Source: CAKSQF01 sp964568425 (GTDB taxonomy: Bacteria; Bacillota; Clostridia; Oscillospirales; CAG-272). From it: a stretch of 64,000 nucleotides of DNA. The notes under the pieces are model-generated. The model was not told the origin of the DNA, ran no database searches, and saw only the letters and a list, made by a program, of their open reading frames with translations. The stretch is taken from contig CAZMPO010000005.1 in NCBI GenBank assembly GCA_964568425.1, positions 62,001 to 126,000 of the forward strand, in the 5' to 3' direction. Positions 14,954 to 23,960 of the stretch are shown here, piece after piece (the first letter of the stretch is position 1; the number at the start of each line of letters is the position of its first letter). Both the position numbers and the translations under genes were made by a program.

Positions 14954-16597
14954 GTGAAAGCAAAACAAGAACAGATCAATTCGCAAAGATCGCAAAGATC
15001 GCAAAGATCGCACAAGAAATCGGACAAACCGAGCATTTTCTCGAAAAGAAATTTCAAATACGGCACAAGCGCGATCCTGTTCACCATCGCTCTTGTGGCG
15101 GTCGTGCTCGCGGTCAATCTGATCGTGTCTGCCCTCTCGTCGAGATACAGCTGGTGTTTTGACATGAGCGGAGACGTGAGCTATCACCTCTCGGATGCGG
15201 CATCTGCTCTGCTTGACAAGGTCGCAGGTGACGATCCGGTCACGATATATTTTTTAACCGACCCCGATATGCTCAGCGGACAGGCGAGGTCGACAAATTA
15301 TCTCGGACAGACGAATGCATGGGGAATGCGCCCGATACACGAGGTCGCACTTGAAATTGCCGAGAAATATCCCTTTGTGAGCGTCGAATATGTAAATTAC
15401 GCCAAGGATCCGGCGATCCTGCGCGAGGTGACCGGCGATGATTATGACAACATCACCTTCGGCAGTACGCAGGTGCTCGTCGATCGCAAGAGCGAGCTTG
15501 TCGATGCGTCGGGCGCGGTCTATGACACGGCGCACAATTATCGTATCTTCAGCCGCGATGCGTTCTACACCTTCGATTACGCGGACGGCTCGGTCAACTA
15601 TGTCAACTCCTTCTGCGGCGATTATCGGCTGGCAAGTGCGATCTCGTCGATCTCGATTGGAAAGGATGCCCCGACCGCCTATTTTGTCAGCGGTCACGGC
15701 GAGCCGATCGGCAGCTATGACTCGACCTCGGGTGAGGACGACTCGGACACGACAGTGTCCGGTATATCCGAGAGCTACGGCTCGGCGCAGGGACTTTGGC
15801 AGATCCTTCGCGACAGCGGATACAAGATCAAGAGGATCGATCTTCGCTATGAGGATTTCGGCGACGAGACCGACGCACTTTGCGTGATATTCTCGCCGAC
15901 GACCGACCTTTTGGCACCTGCGAACTCGGATCGCTTCAACGAGGTCGAGAAGCTTGAAAAATTCCTTGAGGGCAAGGGTCACACCATATCGATATATGCC
16001 GACCCGAGCGTGCGCAAGCTCTCCAATCTCGATGCATTTTTGAATAAGACTTGCGGCGTGACGCTTGTCGGCGGCAAGGTCAAGGACGGCGGCAAAAATT
16101 CGCTGTCGGTCGACGGTCTGACGCTTGTCGGCATCCCTTCGAAATCATCGCCGATCGCCGATGCCCTTGACGGCGCGGGAAAGGCGGTATTCGCATCCGC
16201 GCAGTCGATAAAGATCGACGGGGACAAGGGAACGCTCTCGCTCTACGATGTTCCCGACAGCGCGGTCGATAAGGCAAATATCGGGAATTCGCTCATGACG
16301 CTTACCGAAATATCGGACGGCGGCAGGGTGATAGTCTGCGGCACATCGAGCTTTGTCGACGGCGAGTGTACCGAAAGTCCCGTTTACTCGAACAGGGAGG
16401 CCCTTTTGACGCTTATCAACAGGACGTCCGACAATGCAGAGCCGCTTTGCGGACTTAATTACAGGATTATTGAAAACGACGGACTTGACATCACAGGCAG
16501 GCAGACGACAGTGGCGACGATCCTGCTCGCGGTCGCGCTCCCGCTTGTCGTATGCGCGCTCGGCACGGTCGTATATTTAAGGAGGAGACACTCTTGA
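14954..16597 (+). CDS. GldG-like ABC auxiliary protein, copy 2
   Basis: A 547-residue paralogue of the preceding gene: helix at about 38-60, external domain with VTIYFLTDPD, AYFVSGHGEPIG, LCVIFSPTTDLL, and a C-terminal helix ending VYLRRRHS. The N-terminus carries SQRSQRSQRS from a 9-bp tandem DNA repeat. An ATG at 14948 directly abuts AAGGAGGG, so GTG at 14954 (7 nt spacing) is chosen. The two copies are diverged, so this is an old duplication or a heterodimer by design. The stop overlaps the DUF4340 start. Confidence 0.82.
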   Translation: MKAKQEQINSQRSQRSQRSHKKSDKPSIFSKRNFKYGTSAILFTIALVAVVLAVNLIVSALSSRYSWCFDMSGDVSYHLSDAASALLDKVAGDDPVTIYFLTDPDMLSGQARSTNYLGQTNAWGMRPIHEVALEIAEKYPFVSVEYVNYAKDPAILREVTGDDYDNITFGSTQVLVDRKSELVDASGAVYDTAHNYRIFSRDAFYTFDYADGSVNYVNSFCGDYRLASAISSISIGKDAPTAYFVSGHGEPIGSYDSTSGEDDSDTTVSGISESYGSAQGLWQILRDSGYKIKRIDLRYEDFGDETDALCVIFSPTTDLLAPANSDRFNEVEKLEKFLEGKGHTISIYADPSVRKLSNLDAFLNKTCGVTLVGGKVKDGGKNSLSVDGLTLVGIPSKSSPIADALDGAGKAVFASAQSIKIDGDKGTLSLYDVPDSAVDKANIGNSLMTLTEISDGGRVIVCGTSSFVDGECTESPVYSNREALLTLINRTSDNAEPLCGLNYRIIENDGLDITGRQTTVATILLAVALPLVVCALGTVVYLRRRHS

Positions 16598-18516
16598 CAA
16601 ACTCTGACGCAAAGAAAAAAAGCTCGCTTGCAAAACAGCGCGGGCTTATCATAGGACTCGCGGTCGCGTTTGCCACACTGCTCCTCGGGTATTTCTTCAT
16701 CGTCCGACCGCTGATGAACGATTCGGGCGAGGTCGACACGACCACATCGACCCCGAAGCTCTGGGGCGGCGAGCAGATGGCAGGCAACGGCAGACTCTCG
16801 CTCTATCCGTCGGTCGAGCGTGAGGACATCATGAGAATCGACATCCACAATCCGAAAAACGGCGAGCGTTACGCGGATTGGGGCGTATACTATAATGAAA
16901 AAGCCGACGAGACCAACCTTCTTGAGGCGGACACGTTCTATCTGATCGATTACGAGTATGCGCCTCTCAAAAATCAGTCGCTGACCTATATGCTCTCGGC
17001 GGCGGGCAGTGTGCTCTGCACCGCGCGCATCGAGGATCACTGCACCGATTTTGCAAAATACGGACTGACGGACGGCACTCTCGGTGAGGATGACACATAC
17101 ATGATACTGACCAAAAAGGATGGCGGCAAGCATGTCGTGGTCTTTGGCGACAAGCTTCCCTCGGGCAGCGGATATTACATTCGCTCGCTTGACGAGGATG
17201 CGGTGATCGATCCCGAAACAGGCAGAGAAACAGGCGAGAGAGCCATCCGCGACTCGGTCTATATTCTCTACGATCTCTATGTTTCGACGACCCTCCTTTC
17301 ATCTCCGACCAAGATCACCACACCCCTTCTTGCTTATCCTGCGGCGGACAACACCAGACTCCAAAGCTTCGGCGTGTGGATCTACGACGAGAAATATTAC
17401 ACATATGAGACCGACGAGAACGGCAATCAGGTCATCGGCGAGGACGGCAAGCCTGTGCGAAAGCTCAGTCCGTTCATCTACGCAAAGCCGACCGATACGA
17501 CCTCGCACGATCCGTTTTCGGTATTCAACGGTCTGTCGGTCTACAACATGCTCGTGCCGAACGGATATTATTCGTCCACGGCGTTCGAGGGGCTTATCGA
17601 CGTGTTCACGGGCTACGAGGAGGACAACCTCACCGGCAAATTCGCGGGCAGCTCGGTGGTCGAGCTTGCAAAGCTTCAATATAATGAAGACGGCAGTGTC
17701 AAGCTTGACGAGGACGGTCACAAGGTCTACGCCTTTGACGACGAGACATTTAAGAAATATTATCTCGACAATCCCTATTGTCGCGTTAATTACACCGCGA
17801 ATAATATCGAAAATGTGGTCTATTTCAGTCCGCTTCAGGAGGGCAGTTATTACTATGCCTATTCTGTTGTGTTCGACACCATCTCGCGTGTCGAGCTGTC
17901 CTCAGCGTACTTCCTCGAGTGGGATCTGAAGGGCTACATATCGAGCAACATTATCTATCTGATGATCACAAATTGCAAGACGATCGAGGTATCGGGAAAA
18001 TATTTCGATCTCGGCGTTGATAACTCCGACCGTGAGGGCGAGCAGGATGTGAATTTCAAATTCGAGCTTAATAACAGCGGCGGAGAGCTGACGGTCACCG
18101 AGGCAAACAGCGGCAAGAAGCTTGACACGAAGCTGTTCAGAAAGTACTATCGAGTGCTCGTTGACCTCTGCCTGCGCGAGGAACTTGACGATGAGACGAT
18201 CGCCGAGGCGAAGAAGAACGAACCGATGGCGACGATCAAGATCGAAACGGCTGAGACGACCGTCAACAAGACGGACGAGGCAGGCAAAGAGACCGACGTG
18301 GTCGATTTTGTCAGACCGAGCGTTACGAGAGTTTACAGATTTTACGAGATATCGAACGGCAGAGTGCTTTTGACCATCGAAAATATCGATGAAAACGGCA
18401 AATCGGACGGCGAGAGCGGCGATTTCTATTTGGTTCGCGGCTCGGTCGAAAAGCTTCTTTCATCTGCGATCGATCTCGTCGAGGGCAACCCGATCGACCC
18501 GAACGTAAGAGGGTAA
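16594..18516 (+). CDS. DUF4340 domain protein of the GldG-type ABC locus
   Basis: A 640-residue membrane-anchored protein with one N-terminal helix (about 13-35) and a long external domain with repeated beta-rich segments, matching DUF4340 proteins that follow GldG genes (YGLTDGTLGEDDTYMI-like segments, VVFGDKLPSGSGYYIR in parts). The start is TTG at 16594, overlapping the upstream stop as TTGA, with AAGGAGG 8 nt ahead; an upstream ATG at 16552 lies inside the previous gene. Function unknown; its conserved position suggests a structural part of the complex. A terminator follows at once. Confidence 0.85.
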   Translation: MTNSDAKKKSSLAKQRGLIIGLAVAFATLLLGYFFIVRPLMNDSGEVDTTTSTPKLWGGEQMAGNGRLSLYPSVEREDIMRIDIHNPKNGERYADWGVYYNEKADETNLLEADTFYLIDYEYAPLKNQSLTYMLSAAGSVLCTARIEDHCTDFAKYGLTDGTLGEDDTYMILTKKDGGKHVVVFGDKLPSGSGYYIRSLDEDAVIDPETGRETGERAIRDSVYILYDLYVSTTLLSSPTKITTPLLAYPAADNTRLQSFGVWIYDEKYYTYETDENGNQVIGEDGKPVRKLSPFIYAKPTDTTSHDPFSVFNGLSVYNMLVPNGYYSSTAFEGLIDVFTGYEEDNLTGKFAGSSVVELAKLQYNEDGSVKLDEDGHKVYAFDDETFKKYYLDNPYCRVNYTANNIENVVYFSPLQEGSYYYAYSVVFDTISRVELSSAYFLEWDLKGYISSNIIYLMITNCKTIEVSGKYFDLGVDNSDREGEQDVNFKFELNNSGGELTVTEANSGKKLDTKLFRKYYRVLVDLCLREELDDETIAEAKKNEPMATIKIETAETTVNKTDEAGKETDVVDFVRPSVTRVYRFYEISNGRVLLTIENIDENGKSDGESGDFYLVRGSVEKLLSSAIDLVEGNPIDPNVRG

Positions 18517-18539
18517 AAACACCCCTGTGAGGGGTGTTT
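18517..18539 (+). terminator. Intrinsic terminator of the ABC/GldG operon
   Basis: A 9-bp stem AAACACCCC/GGGGTGTTT with a TGTGA loop, beginning three bases after the stop codon. The U-tract is only TTT and is followed directly by a repeat element. Confidence 0.75.
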
Positions 18540-18606
18540 GAGGTAAGAGGTAATAGGTAAGAGGTAAGAGGTGAGGAACATTTTCGCCCTTTGGGGCGAA
18601 AATGGA
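18540..18606. repeat. AGGTAAG heptamer array with ATTTTCGCCC hairpin
   Basis: Heptamers AGGTAAG/AGGTAAT at 18540-18573, then GTGAGGAAC and a hairpin at 18579-18604 (CATTTTCGCCC ... GGGCGAAAATG) and GGAT. The same unit occurs at 38985, 40211, 42210 and 44717. Confidence 0.85.
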
Positions 18607-18680
18607 TCCTAATTGAAAATGATAGATCTGTTATTTAGCAAAACCTCTTTGTCGATTTGAACAAACAACAGGTACAACTT

Positions 18681-19658
18681 ATGAAAAACACAAAAAGATA
18701 CGCGCGGGTCATTGCTGTTTTCCTGCTCTTGATCATTGCGCTCACATCATGCGCATCCGACAGCCCGACCGTTATGAAGATCGGCAAGCTCGATGTTTCG
18801 TATGACATGCTTCGCTATTTTGCAAGAGGCTATATGGAAGGATACGAGGACATCACGCCCGAGGATTTCCTGACCGACTCCGAGCTGCAGAAGCAGCTTG
18901 ACGAAAATGTCAAGACCTCGCTTTCCGAGCTTGCGGCATATGTCACGCTGGCGGACAAATATTCGATAAAGCTCGACAAGGACGACAGGGCGGAGATCGA
19001 CGAGCAGATGGAGGCAATGCGCGCCGAATACAAGGATGACGAGGCGTACAAGTCGGGACTTGACGAGGCAAACGCCACCGAGGCGGTCGTTCGACGCATC
19101 TACGAGATACAAAAGCTCTGCGACAAGCTCTACGAGCACATGACGAGCGGTAACGACCCCTATTTCAAGTCGGACAACGCGACCATCGATGCCGATATCG
19201 ACGCGGGCAACTGGTTCTCCGCCGAGTTTATTTTGGTCACCTATTCGCCGGGCGACAAGGAAAGCCGCCGCGAATATATGGAGGGCGTCGTCGAGCGTAT
19301 AAGCAAGGGCGAGGAACTTGCCGATATTTACGAGGACGATCGCACGAGCTTTGGTCTCGGCATACAGTACGAGAAGATCGGCGGATTTACCTACACACAG
19401 CAAAAGGAATATTTCGAGGAGGCGGTCACCGCGCTCGAGGTAGGTGGTTGCAGTGAACTGATCGACTGCCCCGACGGATTTCTTATCGTAAAGAGACTTC
19501 CGCTCGATTCCGAATATATCGACAAAAACTACGTTTCGGTCTTCTGCGCCGGCTATCTTGAGCGCGAGTTTTTCGGACTCGTCGAGGAGACCGCGGCGTC
19601 CCTTGAGATCAAGTACACGAAAAAATATGAGGACATCAAATTCTACGAAATAAGCTAA
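18681..19658 (+). CDS. PrsA/parvulin-like foldase lipoprotein
   Basis: A 325-residue lipoprotein. The signal peptide (KRYARVIAVFLLLIIALTSC) ends in a lipobox with the lipidated Cys near residue 23. A SurA_N-like helical region follows (about 45-150), then a parvulin-like segment (about 180-290: FSAEFILVTYSPGD, ISKGEELADI, FEEAVTALEVGGCSE, GFLIVKRL). This is the pattern of extracytoplasmic peptidyl-prolyl isomerases that help secreted proteins fold. The start ATG at 18681 is chosen over an in-frame TTG at 18657 because it begins the signal peptide. No catalytic test is possible by eye. Confidence 0.78.
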   Translation: MKNTKRYARVIAVFLLLIIALTSCASDSPTVMKIGKLDVSYDMLRYFARGYMEGYEDITPEDFLTDSELQKQLDENVKTSLSELAAYVTLADKYSIKLDKDDRAEIDEQMEAMRAEYKDDEAYKSGLDEANATEAVVRRIYEIQKLCDKLYEHMTSGNDPYFKSDNATIDADIDAGNWFSAEFILVTYSPGDKESRREYMEGVVERISKGEELADIYEDDRTSFGLGIQYEKIGGFTYTQQKEYFEEAVTALEVGGCSELIDCPDGFLIVKRLPLDSEYIDKNYVSVFCAGYLEREFFGLVEETAASLEIKYTKKYEDIKFYEIS

Positions 19659-19677
19659 AAAAGGACGGAAAATCAAA

Positions 19678-19947
19678 ATGAAGGCAGTATTAACGGTAAC
19701 AGGCAAGGACGGCGTCGGCATCGTCGCCAAGATCAGCACGGTCTGCGCTGAGTGCGGCGCGAACATCAGCGATATCTCGCAGAGCGTCCTCGGTGAATAT
19801 TTCGCGATGATCATGATCGCCGATATCGACGGGCTTACGATCCCGTTCACCGATTTCGTCGATCGCGCGGCAACCCTTGGTGGGGAGTGCGGACTTGTTG
19901 TGTCTGTAATGCACGAGGAAATATTCAACACAATGCATCATATTTGA
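19678..19947 (+). CDS. ACT domain protein (UPF0237)
   Basis: An 89-residue single ACT domain: MKAVLTVTGKDGVGIVAKIS, CAECGANISDISQSVL and YFAMIMIADID. The DGVGIVAKIS loop is the usual amino-acid-binding turn. It sits 26 bp before the PFL/DUF711 gene, a conserved pair in Firmicutes, so it probably senses a ligand for, or regulates, that protein. GGACGGAAAATC precedes the start. Confidence 0.92.
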   Translation: MKAVLTVTGKDGVGIVAKISTVCAECGANISDISQSVLGEYFAMIMIADIDGLTIPFTDFVDRAATLGGECGLVVSVMHEEIFNTMHHI

Positions 19948-19973
19948 GTAAAAAAGGCGAAGGGCGATTTAAC

Positions 19974-21338
19974 ATGCAGATGATAACAAGACAGGACATA
20001 CTCGAGACGATAAACATGATCCGTTCGGAAAATCTCGACATACGAACGATCACGATGGGAATATCGCTTTACGATTGCGTGTCCGATGATATTGACAGGC
20101 TTTGTGACAACCTCTACGACAAAATAACAAAAAGAGCCGAGCATCTTGTGGAGACGGGCGAGGCGATCGAGAAGAAATACGGCATCCCGATCATCAATAA
20201 ACGCGTCTCGCTCACCCCGATCTCGCTGATCGGCGGCAAGGCAGACCCCGACGGATATGTCAAGATCGCCAAAACGCTCGATCGCGCGGCAACGACACTC
20301 GGGATCAATTTCATAGGCGGCTATACCGCGCTCGTTCAGAAGGGAATGTCAAATTCGGCGGCGGCACTGCTCGATTCGATCCCGCAGGCACTTGCCGAGA
20401 CAAATTACCTTTGCTCGTCGGTCAATGTCGCCTCCACAAAGGCGGGCATCAATATGGATGCCATCATAAAATGCGGTGAGATCATCAAAAAAGCGGCAGA
20501 GCTGACGGCAGACAATGACTGCCTCGGATGCGCGAAGTTCGTTGTTTTCGCGAATGCGCCCGAGGATAATCCCTTCATGGCAGGCGCGTTCAACGGAATG
20601 GGCGAGCCCGAGACCGTGATCAATGTCGGCGTTTCGGGTCCGGGCGTTGTCGCGTCCGCTATCAGACGCGCGGGCGACTGTGACCTCTCCGAGCTTGCCG
20701 ATACGGTAAAACGCACGGCGTTCAAGATAACGAGGGTCGGACAGCTCGTCGCCAAAGAGGCGGCAAGCACGCTCGGCGTCCCGTTCGGCATCGTCGATCT
20801 CTCGCTCGCACCCACCCCTGCCATCGGTGACAGCGTCGCGCGCGTGCTTGAGGAGATGGGTCTTGAGCGTTGCGGCGGTTGGGGAACGACCGCCTGCCTT
20901 GCACTGCTCAATGATGCCGTCAAAAAGGGCGGCGTAATGGCGTCCTCGCATGTCGGCGGACTCTCGGGCGCGTTCATCCCCGTGTCCGAAGACGAGGGAA
21001 TGATCGCGGCTGCCTCCTGCGGTGCACTCACTCTGCAAAAGCTTGAGGCGATGACGGCAGTCTGCTCGGTCGGACTTGATATGATAGCAGTCCCCGGAGA
21101 CACGCCGACCGACGTGATCTGCGGAATAATCGCCGACGAGATATCGATCGGCGTCGTCAATACCAAGACGACGGCGGTCAGGATCATCCCCGCACTCGGT
21201 AAAGGCGTCGGCGAGAGCGTCAGCTTCGGCGGTCTGCTCGGCGAGGCACCGATCATGGAGGTCTCGCGCTACAGCCCATCCAAATTCATCCACCGCGGCG
21301 GCAGGATCCCCGCACCTTTGCAGTCGCTCAAGAATTGA
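19974..21338 (+). CDS. PFL family protein (UPF0210/DUF711)
   Basis: A 454-residue cytoplasmic protein with family segments ENLDIRTITMGISLYDC, RVSLTPISLIGG, NFIGGYTALVQKGMS, GCAKFVVFANAPEDNPFMAG and GVSGPGVV (given in parts). Despite the PFL name it has no glycyl-radical motif; its function is not established. The longest reading frame begins inside the ACT gene, but ATG at 19974 has AAGGGCG upstream and gives the family N-terminus (MQMITRQDILETINMI). Co-transcribed with the ACT gene. Confidence 0.93.
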   Translation: MQMITRQDILETINMIRSENLDIRTITMGISLYDCVSDDIDRLCDNLYDKITKRAEHLVETGEAIEKKYGIPIINKRVSLTPISLIGGKADPDGYVKIAKTLDRAATTLGINFIGGYTALVQKGMSNSAAALLDSIPQALAETNYLCSSVNVASTKAGINMDAIIKCGEIIKKAAELTADNDCLGCAKFVVFANAPEDNPFMAGAFNGMGEPETVINVGVSGPGVVASAIRRAGDCDLSELADTVKRTAFKITRVGQLVAKEAASTLGVPFGIVDLSLAPTPAIGDSVARVLEEMGLERCGGWGTTACLALLNDAVKKGGVMASSHVGGLSGAFIPVSEDEGMIAAASCGALTLQKLEAMTAVCSVGLDMIAVPGDTPTDVICGIIADEISIGVVNTKTTAVRIIPALGKGVGESVSFGGLLGEAPIMEVSRYSPSKFIHRGGRIPAPLQSLKN

Positions 21339-21401
21339 CAGACGGGTTGGGGGATAATATATCGGCGATATTACAGAGAAGTCACGCCGGAGCCTCCCTC
21401 C

Positions 21402-21650
21402 GGGGAAGCGATGATTAAATCGGATCGGCTGCCGAACATTTGACCCTCGGTAGGGCGGGGGCTTGCTCCCGCCGCTCTTTGATATAGATTAAATATCATT
21501 TGATCGCCTAAAATATACTCAGATATAACCGATAAACGGCGGGAGCAAGCCCCCGCCCTACAGGGGATACCTTCATTTGGCGGTCGATTTATTATAAATC
21601 AAACCATCAAAAAGCCATTTTGCCAAAAACCCGATTTAATCATCGTTTCC
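21402..21650. repeat. GC-rich inverted-repeat element with outer inverted motif
   Basis: Perfect 24-bp arms at 21450-21473 and 21538-21561, identical in sequence to those at 11099-11231. An outer inverted pair flanks them: GATGATTAAATC at 21410-21421 against GATTTAATCATC at 21633-21644. The interior contains GATATAGATTAAA and CTAAAATA, shared with the half element at 61186-61265. No gene is present between the PFL gene and 21731. Confidence 0.82.
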
Positions 21651-21731
21651 GCAAAAGGGAGCCCTTGGCACAATTTGTTTCTGCACGATTGATACCCACC
21701 CTGCATTAATCCACAAAAAGGAGGCGGAAAT

Positions 21732-21950
21732 ATGGCATCACGACAGACCAAACGACCGACAACAAAGAGACGGCGCGGTCGAAAGAAAGGATCACAGATC
21801 TCCCCCGCGACGGTCGCGGCTTGCATTATCGCCGCCGCACTCGGGATCACCCTCGGCATATTCACCTGCCGCATGGCGATCGATAAATGTCCGTCGATCT
21901 TCGACGATCTTCGAAATACCGCCACTCTGACGGTCCAATGCTTTGAATAA
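21732..21950 (+). CDS. Small single-helix membrane protein
   Basis: A 72-residue protein with a very basic N-terminus (TKRPTTKRRRGRKKGS), one membrane helix (about 26-47, TVAACIIAAALGITLGIFT) and a short tail with two Cys. AAAGGAGG sits 7 nt before the ATG, the main support that it is translated. The basic side should face the cytoplasm. I do not recognise a family. A terminator-like hairpin lies downstream at 22042-22078. Confidence 0.7.
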   Translation: MASRQTKRPTTKRRRGRKKGSQISPATVAACIIAAALGITLGIFTCRMAIDKCPSIFDDLRNTATLTVQCFE

Positions 21951-22041
21951 AAAACACCGACACACTTGGCTTAACATTGACAAGAAACTAATCACTTATC
22001 GACTGTTGGCTGACGGATTACGGGGTGCATACGGACAAATC

Positions 22042-22078
22042 TCGTCTGATTTCTAACGGGAAGTCAGACGATTTTTTT
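22042..22078 (+). terminator. Intrinsic terminator
   Basis: Stem TCGTCTGA/TCAGACGA (22042-22049 with 22064-22071) followed by seven T. It separates the small membrane protein from the DUF6061 remnant. Confidence 0.8.
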
Positions 22079-22108
22079 ACTTTATTAGTGAATTACGGAG
22101 GATACGTC

Positions 22109-22311
22109 ATGAAACCCTTAATATCTTGTGCCTACAATATGGATAATTGCTGTGTGGAACTGAATTTTACCGATGATAGCATGATATCGATTGATACGAT
22201 TGCCGTTGAGAATGAGGTTGCCCGTAATATGCATGAGCGGTCAGAGCCGGATCGACTAATTTACAATGCACCGAGGAATTTGCTGATCTCATTTTGAACG
22301 GCAGTATTTGA
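22109..22311 (+). pseudogene. DUF6061-like small gene broken by a one-base frameshift
   Basis: After GGAGG and ATG at 22109 the protein reads MKPLISCAYNMDNCCVELNF, SMISIDTIAVENEV and RSEPDRLIYNAP, the DUF6061 pattern. At 22271-22273 the frame is lost. Shifted back by one base from 22273 it continues EEFADLILNGSI and stops at 22311, the expected C-terminus. A single-base deletion is the simplest explanation. Function of the family is unknown. It marks the left border of a segment with different codon use. Confidence 0.75.
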
Positions 22312-22413
22312 AAGTTGTAACAGAATATAAATCGCTTTATTAACTATGTCACGTCCGTTCCGATCACAACATATTGTCGGGAGGGCGGGATTTTTGTGTA
22401 TGTGGTAGAAATA

Positions 22414-22442
22414 TTCACAAATTTATGCCATAATGCTATATT
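22414..22442 (+). promoter_or_regulatory. Promoter of the LytTR two-component genes
   Basis: TTCACA (22414-22419), 17-bp spacer, TATATT (22437-22442), 65 bp before the response-regulator start. Confidence 0.6.
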
Positions 22443-22507
22443 GAGCAGTTGTGTCCATAAAGCTTTTACGATCGGGCCTTGGGTTGAAATGACAAAGGGG
22501 TGAGAAC

Positions 22508-23233
22508 ATGAAGTACAAAATTGCAATCTGCGATGATTCCGACGCAGACAGTCAGTATGTTTTGAATATGGTTGAAAACTGGGCGAAATCTTCCGGTCAC
22601 GTGGTGCATACGGATACCTTTGTTTCTGCTGAGAGCTTCCTGTTTCACTACGCCGAAGAAAGCAACTATGATATTTTGCTTTTGGATATAAAAATGAGCA
22701 ATATGGATGGTGTTACGCTGGCGAAAAAGATCCGGCAGAGCAATGAATCGGTGCAGATCGTGTTCATCAGCGGCGTTGCGGATTACATTGGTGAGGGCTA
22801 TGAAGTGTCTGCACTCCACTATCTTATGAAGCCTGTGAAGCGTGACAAATTGACAGCTGTTTTGGATCGTGCTGTTGCCGCTTTGCAGAAAACGGAACGG
22901 GTGCTCCTGCTCCCTGTTGGCGGCGAGATGCTTCGGCTGCCGGTAGGTCAGGTGCAATATGTGGAAGCCTTTTCCCATACCGTTGCTGTCGCAACCGACA
23001 GAGACTCCATGCAGATCAAAATGTCCATTTCTGAAGCGGAGAAGCTACTTGGCGAGGGATTTATCCGTTGCCATCGCTCATATCTTGTCGGTCTGAAGCA
23101 CATCGCACGCCTTTCCAAGACGGAGGTTATTCTGGATAATGGAAAAACTTTGCCTCTGTCCAGAGGTGCCGCACCGCTGGTACATAAGGCATTCATATCC
23201 TACTACGCAGGTGAGAAAGATGAAACTGTTTGA
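22508..23233 (+). CDS. LytTR-family response regulator
   Basis: A 241-residue regulator of the AgrA/ComE class. Receiver domain 1-125 with acidic pocket D9-D10, phospho-acceptor D60 (LLLDIKM) and Lys in LMKPVKR. LytTR DNA-binding domain about 135-235 (MLRLPVGQVQYVEAFSHTV and FIRCHRSYLVGLKHI in parts, LPLSRGAAP). GGGGTG precedes the ATG. The downstream kinase overlaps by 14 bp. It should activate the exporter promoter about 700 bp downstream, where a direct repeat at 21-bp spacing is seen. Codon use differs from housekeeping neighbours. Confidence 0.92.
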   Translation: MKYKIAICDDSDADSQYVLNMVENWAKSSGHVVHTDTFVSAESFLFHYAEESNYDILLLDIKMSNMDGVTLAKKIRQSNESVQIVFISGVADYIGEGYEVSALHYLMKPVKRDKLTAVLDRAVAALQKTERVLLLPVGGEMLRLPVGQVQYVEAFSHTVAVATDRDSMQIKMSISEAEKLLGEGFIRCHRSYLVGLKHIARLSKTEVILDNGKTLPLSRGAAPLVHKAFISYYAGEKDETV

Positions 23234-23888
23234 TATTATCTTTGGCAAAGCTATTGACCGCCGCATTGCCGTTTATCAGAATGATTTGATCACCAAGCAT
23301 TGCGACGAGGTGGACAATATCTACCGTCAGATGCGTGGCTGGAGACATGACTATCACAACCATATCCAAGCCATGCTTGCCATGACAGATAACCCGGAGG
23401 AGCTTCGAAAGTATCTTTGGATGCTCAATGACGATCTGACCACCGTGGACACCGTTCTGAAAACCGGCAATGTGATGGTGGATGCCATTCTGAACAGCAA
23501 GCTGTCGCTGATAAAATCCAAGAATATCACCGTCAATGTCAAGGCTACTGTCCCTGCCGAACTGCGGATCTCCGAGATTGACCTGTGTGCCATTATCGGC
23601 AATTTGCTGGACAATGCCATGGAAGCCTGCCTGCGTCAGAATGAGAGTGAGGAGCGCTTCATTCGGGTCTACATCGGTATTTTGAAAAAACAACTTTACA
23701 TCTGCGTGACCAATTCTGTTGGCGGCGAGGTGAAGAGGGTGGGCAAGGCCTACATTTCCACCAAGGATTCGGATTTCCACGGCTTTGGATTGATGCGGAT
23801 CGATCGTCTGGCAGACAAGTACGATGGCTATGTGAACCGCCAAAATGAAGAGGGCGCTTTTGCAACAGAGGTCATGCTGCCACTATAA
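23220..23888 (+). CDS. Soluble GHKL-type sensor histidine kinase
   Basis: A 222-residue kinase without membrane helices, so it must sense a cytoplasmic or partner-borne signal. The phospho-acceptor is H43 in RGWRHDYHNHIQ, typical of AgrC/ComD-like kinases. The ATPase domain has NLLDNAMEAC (N box), STKDSDFHGFGLMRID (G box) and a terminal EGAFATEVMLPL. The start at 23220 lies inside the regulator gene; a longer frame back to 23139 overlaps it fully and is not favoured. Membrane-less kinases of this size often sit beside ABC exporters they may sense. Confidence 0.88.
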   Translation: MKLFDIIFGKAIDRRIAVYQNDLITKHCDEVDNIYRQMRGWRHDYHNHIQAMLAMTDNPEELRKYLWMLNDDLTTVDTVLKTGNVMVDAILNSKLSLIKSKNITVNVKATVPAELRISEIDLCAIIGNLLDNAMEACLRQNESEERFIRVYIGILKKQLYICVTNSVGGEVKRVGKAYISTKDSDFHGFGLMRIDRLADKYDGYVNRQNEEGAFATEVMLPL

Positions 23889-23896
23889 AGTCAAAT

Positions 23897-23952
23897 GTGC
23901 AATTCGCGCTCGAATTTGAACCATTCGTGCGTGAATTGCACTTTTTCATTTT
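23897..23952 (+). terminator. Hairpin with direct repeat upstream of the exporter genes
   Basis: Arms 23897-23909 and 23929-23941 (GTGCAATTCGCGC against GCGTGAATTGCAC, one mismatch) are followed by TTTTT, fitting a terminator of the two-component genes. The same sequence contains ATTCGCGC (23902) and ATTCGTGC (23923), a direct repeat with 21-bp spacing ending about 30 bp before the -10 box, the geometry of LytTR-type activator sites. Confidence 0.55.
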
Positions 23953-23960
23953 TCTTGATG

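Noticed and set aside
15254..15982. Long open frames on the opposite strand of the ABC, secreted-protein and GldG genes
   Set aside because: They mirror codon bias of the plus-strand genes, lack ribosome sites and show no domain pattern; treated as shadows.
22109..22311. Programmed ribosomal frameshift in the DUF6061-like gene
   Set aside because: No slippery heptamer or downstream stimulatory structure at the break; a one-base deletion explains it.
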